From assembly GCA_011322445.1 (NCBI GenBank), contig DRMV01000020.1:1-64000 (forward strand): a stretch of DNA of 64,000 bases, in the 5' to 3' direction. Position numbers and translations under genes: made by a program. Shown piece after piece: positions 35,649-42,772 of the stretch. Under the pieces are notes generated by a model that was given only the letters and a program-made list of their open reading frames with translations, did no database searches and was not told the DNA's origin. Positions within the stretch are counted from its first letter, which is position 1, and each line of letters starts with the position of its first letter. This stretch comes from Chloroflexota bacterium. GTDB taxonomy: Bacteria; Chloroflexota; Anaerolineae; Anaerolineales; DRMV01.

Positions 35649-36602
35649 TTAGGCCGGCGGCGCAGCCTGTGTCTGCACATCGGGAGTCGAAGGCGAGGGC
35701 GGGCCCGACTTGTGCCCGCTGGCCTTCGCAGATTCCAGCGCAGCCAGTTCCTCGCGGATTTTCGCAACCATCTCACGCGCGACCAAAATGCGCTGGTATT
35801 CCAGGGGGTGTTCTTCCAACATTTCCTCTTCGCTCATGTAACCGGTAAAAATGCTCCAGTTGTGCACTTTGATGTGAACGTGATAGACATGCCACGTCAA
35901 AATGGCTAAAGTGGCAAGAATGGCTTCCCAGGCATGCAGCGTCCGCGAAACCGGAATCGCGCTGCCCGGCAAGGCTTTCGTCGCGGCAATGGGGAACCAC
36001 ATAATCAAGCCGGTAATCACCATCACCGTCTGCCCCCAGAGCAAGGCCCAATATTCCATTTTCTCTTCAATGGCAAAGCGGCCCTGTGGAGGGCGTGTAG
36101 CGGCCAGGCCGAGGTTGTATTTCACCATTTGAAACAGGTTGAGGAAATCTTGCAGTTGCGGCCACATGGCGCCCCGTTGACGCTTGACAAACCAAAGCTC
36201 AGCAATGCGCCACACATGGTAAAGCGAAACGGCGATGATCAGCACCGCAGCGACGTGATGCACGGTGCGGAGGGCTTCCACGCCGCCCAGCGCGTTGACA
36301 ATCATTGCCACCCACAGGTAGCGGCTGAAGTGTTGCAACAAGCCCGTCACGGCCAGGGTGGCAAAAGTTGCCATCAGGACGAAATGCTGATAACGCTCGG
36401 CCTTCCCAAAGCGCAGGAAAACCCGCCTGCCGTCGGGCAGGTCTTTCATGCGGGCGGCCAGGGCCTCGGCTTCGCGCAGGCGTTGTAACAACAGGCGACG
36501 CTTGATTGCCAGCCGGTCAACCTCTTCGACCTCGTGGCGGGGCGCCTGGCGCGCCCGTCGCTTTGGTGAGCGGGGGTGATTACTCTTCTTCGCTGCTGTC
36601 AT
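35649..36602 (-). CDS. Cytochrome b561/formate dehydrogenase gamma-like membrane protein
   Basis: The 317-aa protein has a basic N-terminal cytoplasmic region (residues 1-70), then four membrane segments (about 74-92, 113-133, 185-205, 222-243). Heme-ligand candidates are H73, H91, H115/H116, H129, H223, H238 and H241, arranged as in b-type cytochromes of the FdhI/HydC/b561 group. It should pass electrons between the quinol pool and the ten-heme cytochrome, whose gene overlaps its start by 23 bases. The C-terminal 70 residues are hydrophilic. The ATG at 36602 follows GGGAG; the frame upstream is inside the neighbouring gene. Confidence 0.83.
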   Translation of the reverse strand: MTAAKKSNHPRSPKRRARQAPRHEVEEVDRLAIKRRLLLQRLREAEALAARMKDLPDGRRVFLRFGKAERYQHFVLMATFATLAVTGLLQHFSRYLWVAMIVNALGGVEALRTVHHVAAVLIIAVSLYHVWRIAELWFVKRQRGAMWPQLQDFLNLFQMVKYNLGLAATRPPQGRFAIEEKMEYWALLWGQTVMVITGLIMWFPIAATKALPGSAIPVSRTLHAWEAILATLAILTWHVYHVHIKVHNWSIFTGYMSEEEMLEEHPLEYQRILVAREMVAKIREELAALESAKASGHKSGPPSPSTPDVQTQAAPPA

Positions 36603-37926
36603 CGTCTTCTCCCAATTCGGCCTCGATTTCTTTCTCTGCTTCGGCAACAGCCTGGCGCCAGCGGCGGTGCTTTTCCCGCCAGCGTTTATGCGCATCCAGC
36701 CCAATGAACACCAGGAAACCACCAATGACGCCTGGCACCAGCCCATAGCCGTAAATCATGTTGATTGCTGCAACCACGGGGGCGGTATCCCAGGTGGGCG
36801 GGCGATGCCCCATCCACGCCTGCGGGAAACGGGCATTGGCACCTTTGTGGCATCCCTGGCAGGTGCGTTGCAGGTTTTCCGCCGTGACCATCGAGCGCGG
36901 GTCGTCAGCAGCCTGAATGTTGTGAGTGCCGTGGCAATCGAAGCAAGTGGCTTCGGGGCTGTTTTGGCCTGTACCTGCCAGTCGTGCCAAGTTGACCGAG
37001 CGGCCGTGGAAGTCGTTCAGGTAAGTCCGGTATACATCGGTCGAGATGCCATACTTGGCCATCCGCTCGGGGTCTTGATGGCAGCCGCCGCAAATGGCAA
37101 TCGTATCGTTGTGGAAAGTTGCCGAGCGCGGCCCGCGCACACTGTGCACGCCGTGGCAATCCACGCAGGTGGGCACATCGGCGTTGGTGGGGTCTTCGGC
37201 CAGCGTCGTGCCGTGCACGCTGGAGCGGTAAGTGGTGTAAACCGCCCGATGGCACTGGCCGCAAATTTCGGTGACTTTCTCTCGCGGCTGGCCGGGGGTG
37301 GCAATGGCATGGCTGCCGTGGCAGTCAGCACACACGGGGGCGTGCCGGTTGCCGCTTTCCATCGCTCGCACATGCATGCTGTCGGCGGCTTCTGTATACG
37401 CCCGCTCGTGACAGGTATGACAGGACTGGTTGATTTCCAGCGTCATGGCGCGATGATCGGCAAAGGGCAAGTCCACCGTCAAGGCAAGGTCACGCGTCAC
37501 CTGCCCCACCGTGCCATCCGCCACCACATGGCAGGTGGTGCAATCAATCTGCGGGTTGCTGGGTTGGTGAGGGTAACTCTGGGTTTTGGGGTGGCACGCG
37601 ATGCACTCCAACCCTGCGGGGCCATGCACCGAATTCCCAAAAGCGCCTTCATCCACATAAAGGCTGATGATCTCCCCGTTTTGAAAGCGTCCTTGAAAAC
37701 GGTGGTTCGTGTGGCACATGCGGCAGTTGGCATTAGGGGAAGCCGCTTCCGTCGGCGTGGGCACCGGCGTGGCTTCCGGCGCGTCGGCGCCGTTGCCCCC
37801 GCCCTCAGCCGCCACCGCTTTCCAGGGCACCAGGAAGGCCCCCAACAGCAGCACCACGACGGCAAAGCGTCTTCCCACACACCACGCGCTATGGCGAAAA
37901 GCAGAGAAAAGCAGCAATGGGTTCAT
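36580..37926 (-). CDS. Membrane-anchored ten-heme cytochrome c
   Basis: The 448-aa protein has a signal or anchor helix (about residues 20-42), ten CXXCH motifs (CRMCH, CIACH, CTTCH, CHTCH, CADCH, CGQCH, CVDCH, CGGCH, CFDCH, CQGCH) and a C-terminal membrane helix (about 385-408) followed by a very acidic cytoplasmic tail (EDDDSSEEE). Repeated H-G-x-H and D-C-H-G-x-H elements recall OmcA/NapC-related and octaheme families. It is the probable electron relay on the outer face of the cytoplasmic membrane, fed by cytochrome b. Its ATG overlaps the upstream degenerate receiver gene by four bases. Confidence 0.85.
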   Translation of the reverse strand: MNPLLLFSAFRHSAWCVGRRFAVVVLLLGAFLVPWKAVAAEGGGNGADAPEATPVPTPTEAASPNANCRMCHTNHRFQGRFQNGEIISLYVDEGAFGNSVHGPAGLECIACHPKTQSYPHQPSNPQIDCTTCHVVADGTVGQVTRDLALTVDLPFADHRAMTLEINQSCHTCHERAYTEAADSMHVRAMESGNRHAPVCADCHGSHAIATPGQPREKVTEICGQCHRAVYTTYRSSVHGTTLAEDPTNADVPTCVDCHGVHSVRGPRSATFHNDTIAICGGCHQDPERMAKYGISTDVYRTYLNDFHGRSVNLARLAGTGQNSPEATCFDCHGTHNIQAADDPRSMVTAENLQRTCQGCHKGANARFPQAWMGHRPPTWDTAPVVAAINMIYGYGLVPGVIGGFLVFIGLDAHKRWREKHRRWRQAVAEAEKEIEAELGEDDDSSEEE

Positions 37927-38408
37927 GTTTTTTCCTGGCTCCAGGGGTTCACTCTGCGACGATAGGCTTCGACAATCGCACGGCTCGCCTGTGGGCAAAG
38001 GTACAGCGTGCCGCCCGCACCGAGCACCCGGATGGCTTCCTGCAATTCCTGGCTTTCAGCCTGACAGACACAACCGCTCAACCCCAGCGTCGCCAGGCGC
38101 AGGAAGTAATCGCCAACACTGGCGGGCGCACATCCGACAGCCAGAATACGCAACGCCGGTGCGATGTCGCGCAGCCGCCGAAACATTTGCTCGTCCGGGC
38201 AGCCGCAGGTGGGCACGTGCAAAACCAGCACATCGGGAAGGTACTCGGCCACGCACTGTAAAATGGCCTCGGCGCTGGGGGCATCCATCACCTGCACGTC
38301 GGCGCACACCGAAACCTGCCGCGCGATTTCGGCACCGACCGCCGCTGCCCCACACGCCACCAACACGCTGACCACACGCCACCTGCTTATAAGTGAAAAA
38401 GAGCACAA
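37923..38408 (-). CDS. Cysteine-rich degenerate receiver-like protein
   Basis: The 161-aa protein has receiver-domain spacing (VSVLVACG, LPDVLVLHVPTCGCPDEQMFRRLRDIAPALRILAVG, LGLSGCVCQAESQELQEAI) but has lost the phosphorylation residues: the acidic pair reads A-C, the acceptor Asp is H64, and the conserved Lys is absent. It holds ten Cys (2, 19, 35, 52, 68, 70, 93, 113, 115, 138), including two C-x-C pairs. There is no DNA-binding domain. It may sense redox state, metal or an Fe-S cofactor and regulate the cytochrome operon it begins. The longest start is TTG 38408, preceded too closely by AGGAAGG; GTG 38375 is possible. Confidence 0.6.
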   Translation of the reverse strand: MCSFSLISRWRVVSVLVACGAAAVGAEIARQVSVCADVQVMDAPSAEAILQCVAEYLPDVLVLHVPTCGCPDEQMFRRLRDIAPALRILAVGCAPASVGDYFLRLATLGLSGCVCQAESQELQEAIRVLGAGGTLYLCPQASRAIVEAYRRRVNPWSQEKT

Positions 38409-38447
38409 CCTTCCTGCACATCATAGCACTATCCCCTTGGGCTTCCT

Positions 38448-38465
38448 ATAAGGAAAACCCCTTAT
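38448..38465. promoter_or_regulatory. Inverted repeat upstream of the cytochrome operon
   Basis: ATAAGG and CCTTAT flank a 6-base centre (AAAACC), about 40-57 bases before TTG 38408. A TATGAT -10-like box lies closer to the start on the minus strand near 38420. The interval 38409-38641 has no gene. Confidence 0.35.
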
Positions 38466-38580
38466 GCTCCCCCGTTTTACGACCCTACCGTGGGCAACGG
38501 TGACACAACACCAAGCATAGGTTTCGAGACCCCGTGGCCCGGCCATGATGGTTGCCCCCTCACGCTCCCTCTCAACGCAA

Positions 38581-38609
38581 CACGGCCAGGGGAAAATTCC
38601 CTGGCCGTG
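38581..38609 (-). terminator. Hairpin terminator after the response regulator
   Basis: CACGGCCAGGG and CCCTGGCCGTG form an 11-bp perfect stem around a 7-base AT-rich loop. No long T-tract follows on the minus strand. It separates the two-component genes from the cytochrome genes. Confidence 0.55.
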
Positions 38610-38641
38610 TGACAAACGACACTACGCTCGGGTTCAGCGGG

Positions 38642-39331
38642 TCATGCTTCCCACGGATCCACCAACTGACGGCGAACAGCGTAACGCACAATTTCGGCAA
38701 CGCTGTGGAGGTTCAATTTGCTCATCATGCGGGTGCGGTGCACATCCACCGTCTTAGGGCTAATGTAGAGAATCTCAGCGATTTCCTTATTGGTATAACC
38801 CTGAGCAATCAAAATCAAAATCTCGCGCTCGCGCGGCGTGAGGCTTTCATGGGGGTCGCCCGAGCCCTCCCCCGCCATGAAGGCTTCGAGTACCAGTTTG
38901 GCAATTGGGGGGTAAAGATAGGAATTGCCTTCATAGACCGCACGCACCGCTTTGACGAAATCGGTGTCAGCAGCCTGCTTGAGCACATACCCCGCCGCGC
39001 CGGCTTCCAGCAAGGGCAAAACGAATTCCTTGTTGCCGTAGTGGGTCAACATCAACACCCGAGCACGCGGGTTCTCTTCCAGAATATACCGCAAGGCCGT
39101 CAACCCGCTCATGCCTGGCATCATTACATCCATTACAATGACATCTGGTGCCAGTTCACGGGCCTTACGAATAGCCTCTTCCCCATTGGCCGCCTCGCCA
39201 ATCACCACAATGTCGTCGTACGTATCGAGCAAAGCCTTCAGCCCGGAGCGCAAGATGGCATGGTCGTCGACCAGCAACACGGTGATCGGGTGCACTGCAG
39301 GGCGGGGCTTTTGGGCAGGGTCATCCATCAT
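38642..39331 (-). CDS. NarL/FixJ-family response regulator
   Basis: The 229-aa protein has a receiver domain (LLVDDHAILRSG; acceptor D68 in VIVMDVMMPG; Lys in GYVLKQAAD) and a C-terminal LuxR-type helix-turn-helix (LTPREREILILIAQGYTNKEIAEILYISPKTVDVHRTRMM, residues about 163-205). It is intact, unlike the degenerate receiver encoded downstream. Its start overlaps the sensor kinase gene by 11 bases. It likely controls the cytochrome operon that begins 230 bases downstream. Confidence 0.88.
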   Translation of the reverse strand: MMDDPAQKPRPAVHPITVLLVDDHAILRSGLKALLDTYDDIVVIGEAANGEEAIRKARELAPDVIVMDVMMPGMSGLTALRYILEENPRARVLMLTHYGNKEFVLPLLEAGAAGYVLKQAADTDFVKAVRAVYEGNSYLYPPIAKLVLEAFMAGEGSGDPHESLTPREREILILIAQGYTNKEIAEILYISPKTVDVHRTRMMSKLNLHSVAEIVRYAVRRQLVDPWEA

Positions 39332-41123
39332 CGGGCATCATCCTCGCGGGGGTGTAAGGGATGTCCAGCGCGACGCGCGTGCCCTGGCCCGGCGCGGAGA
39401 CAATCTGAAGGCGACCACCGAGCAGGCTGACGCGCTCGCGCATGCCAATCAGGCCAAAATGGGCTTCAGGCGCCGAGGTCGCGGCTTCTACTTCAAAACC
39501 GCGTCCGTCGTCGCTGATTTCAATATGCAGGTGCTGGTCTTCCCACACAAAGCGCACAGTCACGTGCTGCGCCTGGGCGTGTTGGGCAATGTTGTTGATT
39601 GCCTCTTGCAGCACGCGGTAAATGCTGGCCTGCACATGGGGCTTCAGTTCGACCGGGGTGCCCGTCACCTGTACTTCGACCCTGGTACCCATCGGTTGCA
39701 GGCGGCTTTCGGCGTACCACTGCACGGCGGGCACCAGGCCATATGTATCGAGCAGGCCAGGCCGGAGATCCATCACAATGCGGTTGACGCCTTCCAGCGC
39801 ACGCGCAGCATGGCGGCGCAGGTCTTCCAACTGGGCAAGGGCTTGAGGGTCGTCGAGTGTCCTTCTCAAAGTGCCCAGCCGGACAATCAAATTCGCCAGT
39901 TCCTGGCTGGTTTCATCATGCAGTTCTCGCGAAACGCGCCGCCGTTCTTCTTCCTGAGCAGTGATCAGCCGCCCCAACACCTGCTCGCGCGCCCGGCACA
40001 TTTGTTCAAGGGTGCCGCTTTGGGCTTCCAGACGGCTGGCAAGGCGCTGCCGCAGGCGCTGCTCTTGCACAATCAGTCCCTTCAGGCGCTCGCGCATGGT
40101 TTCCATGCTCTGCCCCAGGTCATAAAGGTCGCCCTTGCCCTCTGGCTGAATGGGCGTTTCCAGGTCGCCTTCCGCAACCCGACGGGCAGCCTGGGTGAGT
40201 GTCCGCAAAGGCCGGAAGACGTCGCGCGTATGGAACCAGATCAAAATGCCAGCCAAAACCACAAACAACACCACCAGCGTGATGCCGCCGTTGATGGCTT
40301 TGCGGCGGGTCAAGTCCAGCACCGTAGCGCGCCGCACCAGTGCAAAGGCATACTTGCCGGTTTGGGTGGCTTCCAGGGGCACGACCATCACGGCATAGGT
40401 GTGGCCTGTAACCTTCAAATCATAAGGCTGCAGCACGTCCCCCTGCGCCCCCCTCACAACCTGCAGCGCCATATCCAGCACCGGCTCAGGGAATTGCGCC
40501 TCTTGGGGACTCAGCCAGGACGTGCCATCGGTGAGCAACACTGTCCCCTGCCCCCCACCAATGAGTTCAGCAAGGGCGGCAGGGTCGATTTGGCGCGCAA
40601 TCACCACCAAGGCGTTGGGCACACCGCTGGCCCCCACATGCGGCGCTACGGCAACCAGCCACATTTGGTTATGGATGGTGATCAGTTCGGCCAGGGCTTT
40701 CCCGTGGAAACCTTTTTGCACCAGCGGCAACGCCAGAACTTCGTCGGCTTCCAGAAGCGGGTTTTCCGCGGCGGTGTACACTTTACCGGTATCGGTGACC
40801 AGGTAAATGACGTCTTCCTCGTGGGCGCGCTGGTGCAACGCCAGCACATGGCGCAAGCGCGGGGTTTCACCCAGTGCAAGCCAGGCGAAGAGTTCGTCAT
40901 AATCGACCAGTAAAAGCGCTTCATCGCGCAGGTAATAATGCTCGTGGATGAACCAGGAACGCAATGCCACAGCCTGGTGGTAAAGTTCGGTGTTCAAACA
41001 GGTCTGAACCCCACTCGCGATGCGCTGGCTGAGCCACCACACCCCCACGGCCAGCAATGCAACCATACCCACCGTCAGGACCATCTGGTGGATGGGCGTA
41101 CCCAGACGCCGCCATCGGTTCAC
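39321..41123 (-). CDS. Sensor histidine kinase, NarX/HisKA_3 type
   Basis: The 600-aa protein has one membrane helix near residues 12-32, an extracytoplasmic sensor of about 230 residues (CHASE4/dCache-like, with DTGKVYTAAENPLL), a second helix (about 273-292), a HAMP linker (DVFRPLRTLTQAARRVAEGDLETPI), a coiled coil, the HisKA_3 phosphorylation site ERRRVSRELHDETSQEL (His near 401) and a HATPase with DDGRGF. The outward sensor could detect an electron acceptor or donor. Start is GTG 41123 with GGGAG 9 bases upstream. A promoter and a short leader ORF precede it. Confidence 0.86.
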   Translation of the reverse strand: MNRWRRLGTPIHQMVLTVGMVALLAVGVWWLSQRIASGVQTCLNTELYHQAVALRSWFIHEHYYLRDEALLLVDYDELFAWLALGETPRLRHVLALHQRAHEEDVIYLVTDTGKVYTAAENPLLEADEVLALPLVQKGFHGKALAELITIHNQMWLVAVAPHVGASGVPNALVVIARQIDPAALAELIGGGQGTVLLTDGTSWLSPQEAQFPEPVLDMALQVVRGAQGDVLQPYDLKVTGHTYAVMVVPLEATQTGKYAFALVRRATVLDLTRRKAINGGITLVVLFVVLAGILIWFHTRDVFRPLRTLTQAARRVAEGDLETPIQPEGKGDLYDLGQSMETMRERLKGLIVQEQRLRQRLASRLEAQSGTLEQMCRAREQVLGRLITAQEEERRRVSRELHDETSQELANLIVRLGTLRRTLDDPQALAQLEDLRRHAARALEGVNRIVMDLRPGLLDTYGLVPAVQWYAESRLQPMGTRVEVQVTGTPVELKPHVQASIYRVLQEAINNIAQHAQAQHVTVRFVWEDQHLHIEISDDGRGFEVEAATSAPEAHFGLIGMRERVSLLGGRLQIVSAPGQGTRVALDIPYTPARMMPDDG

Positions 41124-41159
41124 TACACCACTCTCCCACGAAAAAGGGGGAGCCTTCGC

Positions 41160-41201
41160 CTAAAGGCTGCTCAGGTCCACCCGCGCAATCTTGTCATCCA
41201 T
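41160..41201 (-). CDS. Possible 13-codon leader peptide of the kinase operon
   Basis: The ORF starts at ATG 41201, about five bases after the predicted transcription start, with GCGAGGT just upstream, and encodes MDDKIARVDLSSL. Its stop overlaps a small hairpin (AGCCTT/AAGGCT) that is followed by CCCCC and TTTTT (to about 41142), an attenuator-like arrangement 20 bases before the kinase gene. Confidence 0.3.
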   Translation of the reverse strand: MDDKIARVDLSSL

Positions 41202-41212
41202 ACCTCGCTCTC

Positions 41213-41241
41213 ATTCTACAACATTACCGCGGAAGTTGCAA
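41213..41241 (-). promoter_or_regulatory. Sigma-70-type promoter for the kinase-regulator genes
   Basis: On the minus strand TTGCAA (41241-41236) and TAGAAT (41218-41213) are 17 bases apart. The transcript would begin near 41206 and carry a leader of about 83 bases. Confidence 0.6.
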
Positions 41242-41307
41242 GATATTTTATGTCAACCACAAACGAGGCGCTCGCGCCCCCCTGCGGCCGTCGGGAAGGC
41301 GTTAAGC

Positions 41308-41336
41308 AAAACTTCCGGCGTGTAGCCGGAAGTTTT
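41308..41336. terminator. Terminator downstream of the SHOCT-like gene
   Basis: AAAACTTCCGGC and GCCGGAAGTTTT form a 12-bp perfect stem with a 5-base loop. The terminal A/T pairs let it act on either strand; it ends the minus-strand gene at 41377. Confidence 0.75.
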
Positions 41337-41376
41337 CTGGGCCTCGTTGGAGTTTTTGACCATCATGTTGCGCGGG

Positions 41377-41757
41377 TCACTCGATCCAGATTTCCACGTG
41401 CTCGTCGTCTTCCTCATCATGCACTTCGATAATTTTGCCTGGAAGCCCCGCGGTCAGCGCCTCGTTGAGCGCCCCGCTGATCTCGCCCATATCGGCATCC
41501 GGCACAAAGCGTCGCGCAATTTTCAAACCAATGTCAACCATCCGCCACGGCAGACGGATGTTGACTTTCTGCGCCCCCTTTTCCTCCACGCGAATCCGCA
41601 GCCAGTGCCCTTGGCCCGTGGGGCTGGTTTCCACAGCAGCAGGCCCGGTCCCTTCGTCATTCGCCAGGGCCTCCAGCAACGCTGCGGCTTCTTCTGGCCT
41701 GACCTTCCCTTCGGCCACCATTTGCAAAATACGAAGTCGTTCTTCCTGTGTCGCCAT
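41377..41757 (-). CDS. SHOCT-like (YvlB/DUF2089 N-terminal type) cytoplasmic protein
   Basis: The 126-aa protein starts with a short helical domain (ATQEERLRILQMVAEGKVRPEEAAALLEAL, residues 2-32) known from YvlB and LiaX-type envelope-stress proteins. A middle beta-rich part (HWLRIRVEEKGAQKVNIRLPWRMVDIG) and an acidic C-terminus (HDEEDDEHVEIWIE) follow. AAAGGAGG precedes the ATG. A consensus promoter with a palindrome near its start site lies upstream, so it is probably strongly expressed and regulated. Exact function is unknown. Confidence 0.7.
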   Translation of the reverse strand: MATQEERLRILQMVAEGKVRPEEAAALLEALANDEGTGPAAVETSPTGQGHWLRIRVEEKGAQKVNIRLPWRMVDIGLKIARRFVPDADMGEISGALNEALTAGLPGKIIEVHDEEDDEHVEIWIE

Positions 41758-41844
41758 GAGGGTGCCTCCTTTCAGGCAATGGTAAAATTGAACCAGACAC
41801 TCGCTTTGCAAAACACGCCGTGCTTTTTACACAGCATTTCAGGA

Positions 41845-41884
41845 AATCTAAAAAGATTGTAAAGCATATTTGAGGTTTTGTCAA
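41845..41884 (-). promoter_or_regulatory. Consensus promoter with overlapping palindrome
   Basis: On the minus strand TTGACA (41884-41879) and TACAAT (41861-41856) have 17-base spacing, near the sigma-70 ideal. AATCT-AAAA-AGATT (41845-41858) overlaps the end of the -10 box and the predicted start near 41849 and could be a repressor site. Confidence 0.75.
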
Positions 41885-41917
41885 GGGCGTATTTTGTTTC
41901 CTAAAAGGAAGGTTGCC

Positions 41918-42772
41918 GTGGCCGCTCCCATTGCCATTCTGACCGATTTTGGTTCGCGCGATCCGTATGTGGGCACCATGAAAGGGGTAATTGTGAAGCG
42001 CGTGGAAGCCCCGCTGGTGGACCTGACCCACGAGATTCCCCCCGGCGACGTTCGCCGGGCAGCGTTTGCCCTCTGGCAAAGTTACCGCTTTTTTCCGCAG
42101 GGCACCATCTTCCTGGCAGTCGTTGACCCTGGCGTTGGCTCTTCCCGCCTGCCGGTGCTGGTAGAAAGCGAAGGCTACCGTTTCATCGCCCCCGATAATG
42201 GCTTGCTGACCTACATTCTAAAAGCCGAGAGCCGCGCCTGGGCATTAGCCAACCCGGCCTTCCAACTGCACCTCCCCAGTGCAACCTTCCACGGGCGCGA
42301 TATCTTCGCGCCAGCCGCGGCCTACGCAGCCTTGGGCGTGCCGGGGCGTGCTTTCGGCCCCATGGTGCCCACCCTGCAACGGTTCCCCTTGCCCCGCTGG
42401 GCGCGGGAAGACGACGTGCTGCACGGCGAGGTGTTGCATGCTGATCATTTTGGCAACGTTATTACCTCACTGGGGGCTTTCCGGTATGATGGCGAGCAAT
42501 GGCTTCTCCTTCCGTGGCTATACGAAGCCCACGAGCCGCAATATTTCACACCCGGCGCGGTGCGGCTTCCCCACGGGCAGGTGCTTCCCTTAGTGCGCAC
42601 GTTCGCCGAAGTGCCGCCGGGCGAAGTCGCCGCGCTGATCGGCAGCAGCGGCATGGTGGAAATCGTCGCCAACCGCCGCAGCGCCGCCGAGATGCTCAAC
42701 CTGGCCCCCGGCGACCCCATCACACTGCTCTCGGAAAACCTGGCCCGCTCTCTCAACGAGGAAAACGCATAA
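41918..42772 (+). CDS. S-adenosyl-L-methionine hydroxide adenosyltransferase (DUF62 family)
   Basis: The 284-aa protein has the family's N-terminal ILTDFGSRDPYVGTMKG, then VVDPGVGSSR, APDNGLLT and HGRDIFAPAAA, and a C-terminal beta-barrel with GSSGMVEIV. Members hydrolyse SAM to adenosine and methionine and are related to fluorinase. GTG 41918 has GGAAGG five bases upstream. The stop shares one base with the start of murA, so the two are likely co-translated. Confidence 0.85.
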   Translation: MAAPIAILTDFGSRDPYVGTMKGVIVKRVEAPLVDLTHEIPPGDVRRAAFALWQSYRFFPQGTIFLAVVDPGVGSSRLPVLVESEGYRFIAPDNGLLTYILKAESRAWALANPAFQLHLPSATFHGRDIFAPAAAYAALGVPGRAFGPMVPTLQRFPLPRWAREDDVLHGEVLHADHFGNVITSLGAFRYDGEQWLLLPWLYEAHEPQYFTPGAVRLPHGQVLPLVRTFAEVPPGEVAALIGSSGMVEIVANRRSAAEMLNLAPGDPITLLSENLARSLNEENA

